The notes under the pieces were generated by a model that made no database searches, was not told where the DNA came from, and saw only the letters and a list, made by a program, of their open reading frames with translations. Made by a program: the position numbers and the translations under genes. From an uncultured Clostridium sp. (lineage in GTDB: Bacteria > Bacillota > Clostridia > Oscillospirales > Oscillospiraceae), in assembly GCA_904420465.1 (NCBI GenBank), contig CAJFVL010000012.1, forward strand, positions 1-35,402: DNA of 35,402 nt, in the 5' to 3' direction. Of the stretch, positions 7,880 through 16,360 are shown piece after piece (position 1 is the stretch's first letter; every line of letters begins with the position of its first letter).

Positions 7880-8120
7880 CGGTACCGCTCGGTCCGCCAA
7901 CACCTTTCCAGATGGAAAGGACGCATGCAAGCTGCCGAAAACGCCGATCCCGGGACATGCGATCCCGCGTGAAGCGGGCCGCCGCCCCCTGATCCCCTCG
8001 CCCGGCATCCGCCGGATTCTGCTCGGCGAGCGACCTTCAGCAGGCTGATTCTGACCATGGGAGAGATCGAAGCAAAGCTGCCAAGGGAGGATATTTTTCC
8101 CGTTTCCCTTATCTTACGGG
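7880..8120 (+). other. Gene-free, structured leader upstream of a chemoreceptor
   Basis: No credible ORF. It can form several hairpins: CCTTTCC/GGAAAGG (7903-7920), CCCGC/GCGGG (near 7964-7978), and CTCGCC...GGCGAG (7997-8030) enclosing CCGGC/GCCGG. The left part, GCCAACACC-hairpin-GGACGCATGCAAGC, loosely recalls the c-di-GMP-I (GEMM) core GGCAAACC...GACGCAAAGC, and such riboswitches often precede chemoreceptor genes. The match is imperfect and the 3' half does not fit, so I do not assign it. Confidence 0.3.
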
Positions 8121-8126
8121 TATAAT
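8121..8126 (+). promoter_or_regulatory. -10 box upstream of the chemoreceptor
   Basis: A perfect TATAAT lies 48 bases before the start codon, but no good -35 was found at 16-18 bases. GTCGATAA at 8129-8136 resembles the SigD/FliA -10 (GCCGATAA), but the matching TAAA -35 is absent, so motility-sigma control is not supported. Confidence 0.45.
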
Positions 8127-8173
8127 TGGTCGATAAAGTATTGTAAAGATAGGGAGAAAGGGGCGCGCATGTA

Positions 8174-10186
8174 ATGCGGAGCATCAAACAAAAAATTTTG
8201 GTCTGTGTTCTGGCCCTGACAGTTGCTGCCGCGGTGATCTGCGGCGGCGTGGGCATTGCGGCCAACTATGTCAGTTCTTACGCCATGCTGGAGCAGACGC
8301 TTCAGTCCACTGCCACGCTGGCGGCCAGCAGGGTGTCTTATGAGCTGGAATCCTACCGCAACGCGGCAGAGGCGCTGGGTATGGTGCCGGAGCTCAGCGA
8401 CGACACGGTTTCCGTGGAAGAAAAGGAGCGGATTGTGGATCAATGGGCCCAGGATTACGGCATGGAGCGGGGCAACCTGCTGAATCGGGCAGGTGACAGC
8501 CTGTTCGACGGCAATAACTATGCCGACCGGGAGTATTTCCAGCATGCCCTTGACGGGGAGGCCTGGATTTCCACCCCCACGATAAGCAAAATCACCGGCC
8601 AGCTGTCCATTATGGTTGCAGCTCCCCTCTGGACAGGCGGAGTATCTGGAAGCACGGTGGCCGGCGTGGTGTATTTCGTCCCGAACGAGACTTTTCTGAA
8701 CGACATTATGAGCTCCATTCATATCAGCGCCAACAGCGGAGCTTATATGATTAATTCCACGGGGGTGACCATCGCCGACACTACCCTGGACACAGTGGCG
8801 GTGCAGAATATTGAGGAGGAGGCGCAGAACGATCCCTCCCTGGCCCGGCTGGCTGCCCTCCATGCGGATATGCGGGCGGGCAACAGCGGCTATGGACCCT
8901 ATGAGATCAACGGGGCGTCCAAATACCTCGCTTATGCCCCGGTGGACGGAACCAACGGCTGGAGCATTGCCGTCACCGCCCCTGCAGGCGACTTTCTGGG
9001 TACGACTTACCAAAGCACGGCCGTGATTGCGGTTCTGCTGGTGGTTATCATCGCCGCAGCGGTTTTTCTGTCAATCCGTCTGGCCAAGCGGATCGGCGAT
9101 CCCATCAGGCTCTGTGCGGAACGGCTGTCTCTGGTGGACGAGGGGGATCTCAGTTCTCCCGTGCCGGAATATGAGAACCGGGATGAGACCGGGACGCTCT
9201 CCCGCGCGACGGCCGGCATTGTAACAACACTGCAGGAGCTGATCGGGGACGTGGATTATCTGCTCAGCGAGATGTCAAACGGCAATTTCGATGTGCGTTC
9301 CCGGAATTATGACCTCTACCGCGGGGACTATACCGGACTCCTTCAGTCGGTCCGCAATATCAATATTACACTCAGCGAGACGCTGCAGCAGATCAATCAG
9401 GCCGCAGATCAGGTGTCGGCCGGAGCGGAGCAGGTGTCCTCCGGAGCGCAGGCCCTGGCGCAGGGCGCCACGGAGCAGGCCAGCGCGGTGGAGGAACTCT
9501 CCGCCACAATCTCTGAAATTGACTCCAGGGCGGAGAATAACGCAGATGCGGCCACCCAGTCCAAGGGAAAATCCGGCGAGGCCGGAAGCCAGGTTCAGGT
9601 GAGCGTCCAGAAAATGGAGGCCCTCCAGAGCGCCATGGCGGACATTCTCCAGGGACACAGAGAAATCGGTCAGATTATTGAAACCATTGAGAATATCGCG
9701 TTCCAGACCAATATTTTGGCCCTGAATGCAGCGGTGGAGGCCGCCCGGGCCGGCAGCAGCGGCAAGGGCTTTGCCGTGGTGGCCGACGAGGTCCGGAACC
9801 TGGCGCAGAAGTCCGACGCCGCGGCCAAGCAGACCAAGGAGATTATCGAGCGGTCCACCCAGAATGTGGAGCGGGGCAGCGAGTTGTCCAAAGAAGTGAG
9901 CGACGCCCTGCAAAAGACCACCACACTGGCAACTGAGGCCGTGGCCTTTATTGACCAGGTGACAGACAACATTGTGGCGGAGGCCCACTCCATCACCCAG
10001 GTCAAGGAGGGCATCGACCAGGTCTCCAGTGTGGTGCAGACCAACTCCGCCACGGCGGAGGAGAGCGCCGCGGCCAGCGAGGAGCTGTCCGGGCAGGCTC
10101 AGCTGCTCAAAGATCTGACCGCCAAATTTACATTCCGTCAGGACAAGACAAATCTTTTGGTCGGGGCAGGCCAATCCCGGGAATAA
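8174..10186 (+). CDS. Methyl-accepting chemotaxis protein
   Basis: 670 residues. A membrane segment at about 8-31 is followed by an extracellular ligand domain of Cache type (about 35-270, with [12 protein letters not shown] and [13 protein letters not shown]). A second membrane segment spans about 282-305, then HAMP (about 305-360), a linker with a HAMP-like repeat, and a cytoplasmic helical hairpin (about 390-645). The conserved tip is present ([20 protein letters not shown], then [13 protein letters not shown]). It should control CheA kinase in response to a small extracellular ligand, which is unknown. There is no C-terminal CheR-tethering pentapeptide. No che or flagellar genes lie in the window, so it is a stand-alone receptor. 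The start follows AGGGAGAAAGGGG. Confidence 0.93.
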   Translation: MRSIKQKILVCVLALTVAAAVICGGVGIAANYVSSYAMLEQTLQSTATLAASRVSYELESYRNAAEALGMVPELSDDTVSVEEKERIVDQWAQDYGMERGNLLNRAGDSLFDGNNYADREYFQHALDGEAWISTPTISKITGQLSIMVAAPLWTGGVSGSTVAGVVYFVPNETFLNDIMSSIHISANSGAYMINSTGVTIADTTLDTVAVQNIEEEAQNDPSLARLAALHADMRAGNSGYGPYEINGASKYLAYAPVDGTNGWSIAVTAPAGDFLGTTYQSTAVIAVLLVVIIAAAVFLSIRLAKRIGDPIRLCAERLSLVDEGDLSSPVPEYENRDETGTLSRATAGIVTTLQELIGDVDYLLSEMSNGNFDVRSRNYDLYRGDYTGLLQSVRNINITLSETLQQINQAADQVSAGAEQVSSGAQALAQGATEQASAVEELSATISEIDSRAENNADAATQSKGKSGEAGSQVQVSVQKMEALQSAMADILQGHREIGQIIETIENIAFQTNILALNAAVEAARAGSSGKGFAVVADEVRNLAQKSDAAAKQTKEIIERSTQNVERGSELSKEVSDALQKTTTLATEAVAFIDQVTDNIVAEAHSITQVKEGIDQVSSVVQTNSATAEESAAASEELSGQAQLLKDLTAKFTFRQDKTNLLVGAGQSRE

Positions 10187-10198
10187 GCAAAAGCAGGA

Positions 10199-10235
10199 CC
10201 GGGAGCATCTCATGGGGATGCTCCCGGCCCTGTTT
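10199..10235. terminator. Bidirectional terminator between the chemoreceptor and ftsH
   Basis: An 11-bp stem CCGGGAGCATC / GATGCTCCCGG with a 7-base loop. TGTTTT follows on the plus strand and GCTTTTGC on the minus strand, between two convergent genes. Confidence 0.8.
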
Positions 10236-10279
10236 TCTTGTATCGCTGAATCAGAGAGATCTACACAGCCGGAGTGCAG

Positions 10280-12169
10280 TCAAGTGGGAGATTCAGCATA
10301 GGCGGTAAACTCCTCCGCTCCGGGGTCGGTAAATACCTTGGCAAAGACGGCGCCGTCCATGGTCTCGTGGTCCAGCAGATAGCGGGCGGTCAGCTCCAGC
10401 TCCTTCCGGCAGCCGCTTAAAATCTCCTCACAGCGGCGGTAGGCCCGGTCGATGATGTCCTTGACCTCCTGGTCAATCTGCCCCGCCACCTCCTCGGAGT
10501 AGGTGCGGGCCTGGGCCATGGTGCGGCCGATGAAGATCTCATCACTCTCGTTGCCATAGGCGATGGTGCCCAGTTTTTCGCTCATGCCGTATTTGGTGAC
10601 CATGGCCCGGGCAATCTGAGAGGCTTTCTGGATGTCGCTGGAGGCCCCGGTGGAGATGTCGCCCAGCACCACCTGTTCGGCCACGCGGCCCCCTAGGCAG
10701 ACGGCAATGCGCTCCTCCAGCTCCTTTCTGGACTGATAGGCCCGGTCCTCGTTGGGCAGGGAGATGGTCATGCCGCCGGCCGGTCCCCGGGGAATGATGG
10801 TGATCTGATGGACCGGGTCCTGGGAGGGCAGCTGGTGGATCACCACCGCATGGCCCGCCTCGTGGTAAGCGGTGAGACGGCGGGCATGCTCGGTGACCAC
10901 CCGGCTTTTTTTCTCAGGACCGGCGATGACCTTCAGCATGGCCTCCTGCAGGTCCTCCATGGTGATGAAGCGTTTATCCGCCCGGGCGGCCAGCAGGGCC
11001 CCCTCGTTGAGCAGATTCTCCAGGTCGGCCCCGGTGAAGCCGGAGGTGGCGCGGGCCACATCCCGCAGGGAAACGTCCTCCCCCAGCGGCTTTTTCCGGG
11101 CGTGGACCTTTAAAATCTCCTCCCGGCCCTTGATGTCGGGCAGCCCCACATAGACCTGCCGGTCAAAGCGGCCCGGCCGGAGCAGGGCGGGGTCCAGAAT
11201 ATCCTGGCGGTTGGTGGCGGCCAGGACAATGACGCCCTCGTTGGAGCCAAAGCCGTCCATCTCCACCAGCAGCTGATTCAGGGTCTGCTCCCGCTCGTCA
11301 TGGCCGCCCCCCAGGCCGGTGCCGCGCTGGCGGCCCACAGCGTCGATCTCGTCAATAAAGACAATGGCGGGCGCCTCCTTCTTGGCCTGGTCAAACAGGT
11401 CCCGCACCCGGCTGGCGCCTACGCCCACATACAGCTCCACAAAGTCAGAGCCCGAGATGGACAGAAAGTGAACCCCGGCTTCACCAGCCACCGCCTTGGC
11501 CAGCAGGGTCTTGCCGGTGCCCGGCGGGCCCACCAGAAGCACGCCTTTCGGGATGCGGGCTCCCAGGGAGGTGAACTTCTGCGGGTCCCGAAGGAACTCC
11601 ACAATTTCCTGCAGCTCCTCCTTTTCCTCATCCGCTCCCGCCACGTCGTCAAAGGTGACCCGCCGGCTCTGATCGGCCAGAGTCCTGGTGCGGGCATGGC
11701 CAAAGCGGGAGGCACCGGGGGCTCCGCCTCCGCCGCTGCCCATGGCGGCCGCCCTCTGGCGGTAAAACACATAGCAGATCAGGGCGGCCAGAGCAATTCC
11801 CACCAGAATGGGAAGGGACTGGTACCACCAGGTGCTCTCGATCCCCGGCACAATGTCGTAGGTCAGAATACCGTCTGCCTGCTGTTCCTCCCACACATCA
11901 TGCAGGTCCTGATAGAGCCAGTCCGGCCGGGCCACCTGATAGGTGATGGTGCTGCCGGTTCCCGGCCCCTCCTCCCCGCGCAGGGTCAGTGTCAGGGTGT
12001 TGTCCTGGAGCGTAAAAGATTCCACCTGCCGCTGCAGAAAATAGGCCCGGATATCACTGTACTCCGGCGCTTCCGCCTGATCCATCTGCATCAGGGTGCT
12101 GACAGCAGCCAGCATCATCAGAATTACCAGCAGGTACAGCACCATATCCCGGGGGCTGATTCGTCTCAT
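10280..12169 (-). CDS. ftsH: ATP-dependent zinc metalloprotease FtsH
   Basis: 629 residues. Two N-terminal membrane helices (about 9-28 and 118-136) flank a short extracytoplasmic domain. The AAA+ domain has Walker A GPPGTGKT (214-221), Walker B VFIDEID (270-276) and an SRH with RPGRFDRQV. The zinc protease site is HEAGH (436-440). As a membrane hexamer it degrades misfolded membrane and regulatory proteins. It is the last gene of the gdpP-to-ftsH run; hpt-ftsH adjacency is classical in Firmicutes. The start ATG follows AAAGGATGG. Confidence 0.97.
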   Translation of the reverse strand: MRRISPRDMVLYLLVILMMLAAVSTLMQMDQAEAPEYSDIRAYFLQRQVESFTLQDNTLTLTLRGEEGPGTGSTITYQVARPDWLYQDLHDVWEEQQADGILTYDIVPGIESTWWYQSLPILVGIALAALICYVFYRQRAAAMGSGGGGAPGASRFGHARTRTLADQSRRVTFDDVAGADEEKEELQEIVEFLRDPQKFTSLGARIPKGVLLVGPPGTGKTLLAKAVAGEAGVHFLSISGSDFVELYVGVGASRVRDLFDQAKKEAPAIVFIDEIDAVGRQRGTGLGGGHDEREQTLNQLLVEMDGFGSNEGVIVLAATNRQDILDPALLRPGRFDRQVYVGLPDIKGREEILKVHARKKPLGEDVSLRDVARATSGFTGADLENLLNEGALLAARADKRFITMEDLQEAMLKVIAGPEKKSRVVTEHARRLTAYHEAGHAVVIHQLPSQDPVHQITIIPRGPAGGMTISLPNEDRAYQSRKELEERIAVCLGGRVAEQVVLGDISTGASSDIQKASQIARAMVTKYGMSEKLGTIAYGNESDEIFIGRTMAQARTYSEEVAGQIDQEVKDIIDRAYRRCEEILSGCRKELELTARYLLDHETMDGAVFAKVFTDPGAEEFTAYAESPT

Positions 12170-12253
12170 GGGGAGACCATCCTTTCCGGCGGCAGGGGTG
12201 AGTGCGGCCGCTGCGGTCCGCCATCCGCAACGAAGCGGGAAACGGAGGACGGC

Positions 12254-12796
12254 CTAACCGCCGTATACCTCCGGCTTCAGAATTCCGATGTAGGGCAGGT
12301 TGCGGTAGCGTTCGGCGTAGTCCAGGCCATAGCCCACCACAAAGGCGTCCGGTATGGTAAAGCCTGTGTAATGGACCTCCACCGGCTTGACCCGGCGCTC
12401 CGGCTTGTCCAGCAGGGTACACAGGCGAATGGAGGCGGGACGGCGGTGGTCCAGAATCTTCAGCAGATAGCTCAAGGTATTGCCTGAGTCCAGAATGTCC
12501 TCCACCACAATGACGTGGCGGCCCGAAATATCCTCGGACAGGTCCTTGGTAATCTGCACCTGGCCGCTGCTGCTGGTCCCCTTTCCATAAGAGGAGACCG
12601 CCATAAAGTCCAGAGTACAGGGAAGCCGGATGGCACGGCACAGGTCGGCCATAAAGATAAAGGAGCCCCGCAGGACGCTGATCAGCATGATTTCCCTGCC
12701 CTGGTAGTCCCGCTCGATCTCCCTGGCAATCTCGGCCACCCGGGCCTTCAGCTGCTCCTCGGAAAACAGTATCTGCTGAATGTCTTTCTCTAGCAT
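12254..12796 (-). CDS. hpt: Hypoxanthine phosphoribosyltransferase
   Basis: 180 residues, the normal length. The PRPP-binding signature VIVVEDILDSGNT is at about 95-107, and VLRGSFIFMADL (41-52) is the type-I PRT N-terminal loop. It converts hypoxanthine or guanine plus PRPP to IMP or GMP for purine salvage in the cytosol. It lies between tilS (53 bases upstream) and ftsH (84 bases downstream). The start ATG is preceded by GTGAGGATCTTAA. Confidence 0.96.
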   Translation of the reverse strand: MLEKDIQQILFSEEQLKARVAEIAREIERDYQGREIMLISVLRGSFIFMADLCRAIRLPCTLDFMAVSSYGKGTSSSGQVQITKDLSEDISGRHVIVVEDILDSGNTLSYLLKILDHRRPASIRLCTLLDKPERRVKPVEVHYTGFTIPDAFVVGYGLDYAERYRNLPYIGILKPEVYGG

Positions 12797-12849
12797 TTAA
12801 GATCCTCACTTTCACAATATCACAGGAGGCGCGTCCAAAACAGGCGATT

Positions 12850-14256
12850 TTAATCGCAGCAGTCATTTCCCGCCGGGACAATCCGGATGTGCCACGAGGG
12901 GCTGCCGCACCCGGGAAGGAAGGCCGCGTCGGGACCGAGCCCGGCCACAGCGGCCACACGGCTGTCCAGAGCCAAAACCGGAAGAGAATCCCGCAGATGA
13001 GCTGGAATTTTCAGGTCAATACACCACTTCTTCACCGTCTTACCGGGACGGTCCGGCAGCCTCAGCCGGTCGCCGGTGCGCCGGGACCGCAGGGTCAGGG
13101 CGGGGACCGACGCGCGGTCCAGCCAGAATTCCCATTGCCCCTGGGGCCGGCCGCTGTAGCGCTCCTCCGTACAGCGAATGTTCCATTCCCCCGCCGTGAG
13201 CTCGCCTGGCATGGGGAGAGGCCGCTCCTCCGGCGGGACCGGGGGAGCTTTCCTGGTCAGAACAAGGCGAAGATATTCCCGCCGGGCGGTAAGTCCACCG
13301 GGCAGGTCCAGCCGGGCGGAGGGGTCCGGACTGCGGCACAGATTCACCAGCCCCTCCAGGTGGGCGGCGGTGCAGCTGCCGCCGTCCCCATTCACGCGCC
13401 CCAACAGCTTCCGGGCCGCCCGCACCGCCAGCGGCTGGGGCAGGTCTGCCACCGCCTGAACAGGAAAAGAAATCCCTCCGGGGAAAGCTTCCAATCCATT
13501 CAGAGCCTCCTCGGCCTGCGCCTCCAGGCAGGACTCGTCAGCGCTGAGCCGGGCGGCTGTATCAGCCATCCGGGCGGCGAAGCCTGGACAGAGCTCCTCC
13601 AGCACCGGGATCACCTGGTGCCGGATGCGGTTGCGGGCGTAGTCATCACACTGGTTGCTGCTGTCCTCCATGTGGGGCAGGGCGTAATAGGCCAGATAGT
13701 CCTCCACCTCCTGCCGGGTGGTGGTGAGCAGGGGACGGATGATGCTGCCCCGGACCAGGGGGATTCCTCCCAGTCCACGCAGGCCGCTGCCCCGGGCCAG
13801 ATGAAAGAGAATTGTTTCCGCGTTGTCATCGGCGGTGTGGGCAGTGGCAATGAGCTGCGCCCCCTCCCGCCGGGCGGTTTGGAGGAGGAAGGCATAGCGC
13901 ATCTCCCGGGCGGTCTCCTCCAGGCCGCGGCCGGTTTCCCTGGCCCGTCCGGCCACATCACCGCCCCCGGAGAACAGAGGAACCGCGGGGAGTGTCCGGC
14001 CGTCCGGCAGCCGCGCCTCTCCGCAGCACAGCTCCACAAACTGGGCCGCAAAGGCGGCGTCCCGGTCAGACTCCTCTCCCCGCAGCTGGTGGTTGTAGTG
14101 GGCGGCAGCCAGGGAAAAGGCATACCGCTCCCGCAGACGGTACAAGGCGTGAAGCAGGCAGATGGAGTCCGCTCCGCCGGAGACGGCGCACAGCACGACA
14201 GAGCCGGGAGAAATCAGTTTTTTGTCCCGGATCAGCTTTTCCATGGACTCCAGCAT
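12850..14256 (-). CDS. tilS: tRNA(Ile)-lysidine synthetase
   Basis: 468 residues, the full-length form. The N-type ATP-pyrophosphatase P-loop SGGADS is at 26-31. It is followed by AAHYNHQLRGEESDRD and a C-terminal domain (about 390-468) with the TilS end motif LKIPAHLRDSLPVL. It modifies C34 of tRNA-Ile(CAU) to lysidine so that it reads AUA, and is essential. The start ATG follows GGGGGGTGCCCT. It is tightly linked to dnaB upstream and hpt downstream, the common tilS-hpt-ftsH order. Confidence 0.95.
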   Translation of the reverse strand: MLESMEKLIRDKKLISPGSVVLCAVSGGADSICLLHALYRLRERYAFSLAAAHYNHQLRGEESDRDAAFAAQFVELCCGEARLPDGRTLPAVPLFSGGGDVAGRARETGRGLEETAREMRYAFLLQTARREGAQLIATAHTADDNAETILFHLARGSGLRGLGGIPLVRGSIIRPLLTTTRQEVEDYLAYYALPHMEDSSNQCDDYARNRIRHQVIPVLEELCPGFAARMADTAARLSADESCLEAQAEEALNGLEAFPGGISFPVQAVADLPQPLAVRAARKLLGRVNGDGGSCTAAHLEGLVNLCRSPDPSARLDLPGGLTARREYLRLVLTRKAPPVPPEERPLPMPGELTAGEWNIRCTEERYSGRPQGQWEFWLDRASVPALTLRSRRTGDRLRLPDRPGKTVKKWCIDLKIPAHLRDSLPVLALDSRVAAVAGLGPDAAFLPGCGSPSWHIRIVPAGNDCCD

Positions 14257-14310
14257 AGGGCACCCCCCACCATCAGAGAAAAGAGGCCCGCTGCCGGGCC
14301 CGGCCTGTTG

Positions 14311-15663
14311 TCATTCGCTGTGCTGCCACTCAATGTCGCTGAATGTGGTGAACTCGGGCAGCCACTGCAGCTCCACTGTCCGGGTCTCGCCGTGCCGGTT
14401 CTTGGCCACAATACACTCGGCCAGATTGGGGTTCTCCGTGTCCTTGTTGTAGTACCCCTCCCGGTAGAGGAAGAGCACAATATCCGCGTCCTGCTCAATG
14501 GCGCCCGACTCCCGCAGGTCGGAGAGCATGGGCCGTTTGTCACTGCGGCTCTCATTGGCACGGGAGAGCTGGGAGAGGCACAGAACGGGGACGTTCAGCT
14601 CCTTGGCCATGATTTTCAGGGAGCGGGAGATATCGGAGACGATCTGCTGCCGGTTGTCTCCGGAGCGCACCTTGCCTCCCGCCGACTGCATCAGCTGGAG
14701 ATAGTCGATGATCACCAGTCCCAGATTTTCCACCCGACGGCACTTGGCACTGATATCGGCCACCGTGACCGAGGAGTCATCGTCAATGAGAATTTTGGAG
14801 CGGTTCAGGGAGTCGGCGGCCACCGCCACCTTCTCCCAATCCTCCTCTGTGAGCTTGCCGGTAACCAGCTTTTTGTTGTCCACGAAGCACTCCCCTGAGA
14901 TCAGCCGCAGGGCCAGCTGCTCCCGGCTCATCTCCAGCGAGAAAAAAGCCACGTTTTTTCCCGACTTTTTTCCGGCCTCCAAAAGAATGTTCAGCGCCAT
15001 GGAGGTCTTGCCCATGCCCGGCCGGGCGGCCAGCAGAATCAGGTCGGACCTGTTCAGGCCGGCGATGGCGCGGTCCAGATCCCGCAGGCCGGTGGACATG
15101 CCGGGGATGGCACTGTCGCTGGCGGCCAGCTCGCTGAGACGGTCATATACGTCGATGAGCACGTCAGAGATGGGCGTCAGGCCCCGGGAGGCCCGGCCCT
15201 GGCGGATGGCATAGATCCGCTGCTCCGCAGCCTCCAGCACATCCTGGCCGGTGTCGGTGCCCTGCTGGATCATGGCGGTCAGGTCTCCAGCGGCTTCCGC
15301 CACCCGGCGCAGCAGGGTTTTGTCCTTTAGGATGTCAATATATTCCTTGACGTTGGCCGCTGTGGGGGTGGTGTCCATCAGCTGGAGGACGTAGCCCCGG
15401 GACTGCTGCTCGTCGTAATAGCCGTGCTGCTTCATCTGCTCCAGCACCGTCACCGGGTCAATGGTGAGGGAGTAGTTGAACATGGCGTAAATGGTCTCGT
15501 AGATCTCCCGGTTCTGCCGCACATAAAAATCGTCGGAGCGCAGCTTGTCAATGACCTCGGGCACACAGCGGGGGTCAATCAGCATGGAGCCCAGCACCGC
15601 CTGCTCGGCCTCCACACTGTGGGGCAGCTGACGGAGCAGCAGCTCCTCATCTTCCATCGGCAC
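14311..15663 (-). CDS. dnaB: Replicative DNA helicase DnaB
   Basis: 450 residues. The N-terminal helical domain binds primase (about 10-150; LPHSVEAEQAVLGSMLID is typical). The RecA-like domain has Walker A ARPGMGKTS (213-221), Walker B LVIIDYLQLM (about 316-325) and the DnaB signature SQLSRANESR. As a hexamer it unwinds DNA at the fork. GTG 15663 is preceded by AAGGGGG with 7-base spacing; the ATG two codons later is less well spaced. A MITE-like repeat separates it from rplI, so it may have partly independent transcription. No intein is present. Confidence 0.96.
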   Translation of the reverse strand: MPMEDEELLLRQLPHSVEAEQAVLGSMLIDPRCVPEVIDKLRSDDFYVRQNREIYETIYAMFNYSLTIDPVTVLEQMKQHGYYDEQQSRGYVLQLMDTTPTAANVKEYIDILKDKTLLRRVAEAAGDLTAMIQQGTDTGQDVLEAAEQRIYAIRQGRASRGLTPISDVLIDVYDRLSELAASDSAIPGMSTGLRDLDRAIAGLNRSDLILLAARPGMGKTSMALNILLEAGKKSGKNVAFFSLEMSREQLALRLISGECFVDNKKLVTGKLTEEDWEKVAVAADSLNRSKILIDDDSSVTVADISAKCRRVENLGLVIIDYLQLMQSAGGKVRSGDNRQQIVSDISRSLKIMAKELNVPVLCLSQLSRANESRSDKRPMLSDLRESGAIEQDADIVLFLYREGYYNKDTENPNLAECIVAKNRHGETRTVELQWLPEFTTFSDIEWQHSE

Positions 15664-15681
15664 TTCAGCACCCCCTTGTGA

Positions 15682-15795
15682 AAATTAGGAATTAGGAGTG
15701 AGAATCAGAAATTAAGGCGCGCGCTGCGCGTAAATGAAAATAAGTCCGGCGGAGCCGGACACCACAATTCCTAACTCCTCATTTCTCATTCCAGA
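15682..15795. repeat. MITE-like repeat between rplI and dnaB
   Basis: About 114 bases with imperfect inverted ends built from TTAGGAATTAGGAGTGAGAA on the left and AATTCCTAACTCCTCATT on the right. It encloses two GC palindromes, GTCCGGC-GGA-GCCGGAC (15744-15760) and a GCGCGC-rich one. It is AT-rich at both ends, encodes nothing and breaks an otherwise compact operon. I recall similar elements dispersed in Oscillospiraceae genomes, but only one copy is visible here. Confidence 0.6.
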
Positions 15796-15821
15796 TTGAG
15801 CGGGAGGATAAACATTCCCGC

Positions 15822-16271
15822 TTATTTTTCCTCGGTCACGACCACGTTGACGGTTCCGCTGATCTCATAGCCCAGCTTGGCCTTCACCTGGTAGCTGCCG
15901 CAGGCCTTGATGGGCTCATCCAAAACCAGCTTGGCCTTGGCAATGTTCAGCCCGTGCTGGGCGGAGAGGGCATCGGAAATCTCCTTGGCCGTGACAGCGC
16001 CGAACAGGCGGCCGCCCTCGCCGGCCTTGGCGGGAATTTTTACCATCAGCTCCTCCAGCCGCTTGGCCAGAGCCTCGGCCTCCGCCTTTTCAGCGGCCTC
16101 CTGGGCCTTACGGGCCTTCTCCTGCTGCTTCATGGTGTTGACATTTTCAGCGGTGGCCGCTACGGCCAGCTTTTTGGGGAGCAGGAAATTGCGGGCGTAT
16201 CCGTCGGATACCTCCACCAGCTGGCCCTTTTTGCCCTGGCCTCTCACATCCTGCTGCAAAATTACCTTCAT
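15822..16271 (-). CDS. rplI: 50S ribosomal protein L9
   Basis: 149 residues from ATG 16271, which is preceded by AGGAGG and aligns with the family start MKVILQQDVRGQGKKGQ. The ORF-track start 11 codons upstream is not real. The N-domain binds 23S rRNA (GYARNFLLPKKLA is the L9 signature). A long connecting helix with an Ala/Glu/Lys-rich run (about 45-75) leads to the C-domain (GRLFGAVTAKEI). It lies between gdpP and dnaB, a conserved Firmicutes order. Confidence 0.97.
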   Translation of the reverse strand: MKVILQQDVRGQGKKGQLVEVSDGYARNFLLPKKLAVAATAENVNTMKQQEKARKAQEAAEKAEAEALAKRLEELMVKIPAKAGEGGRLFGAVTAKEISDALSAQHGLNIAKAKLVLDEPIKACGSYQVKAKLGYEISGTVNVVVTEEK

Positions 16272-16360
16272 GTTGCTTCCTCCTAAACAAATTATAGTCT
16301 GCATCAGACGTTTGCCTGTGCTTCGCTGCTGCGAATGGGACGGCGGCCGCTCCGGGCCGC

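Noticed and set aside
8110-8136. SigD/FliA promoter before the chemoreceptor
   Set aside because: The -10-like GTCGATAA lacks the TAAA -35 at the required spacing.
12889-14898. 669-residue plus-strand ORF opposite tilS and dnaB
   Set aside because: An antisense shadow with no domain signal; both real genes are certain.
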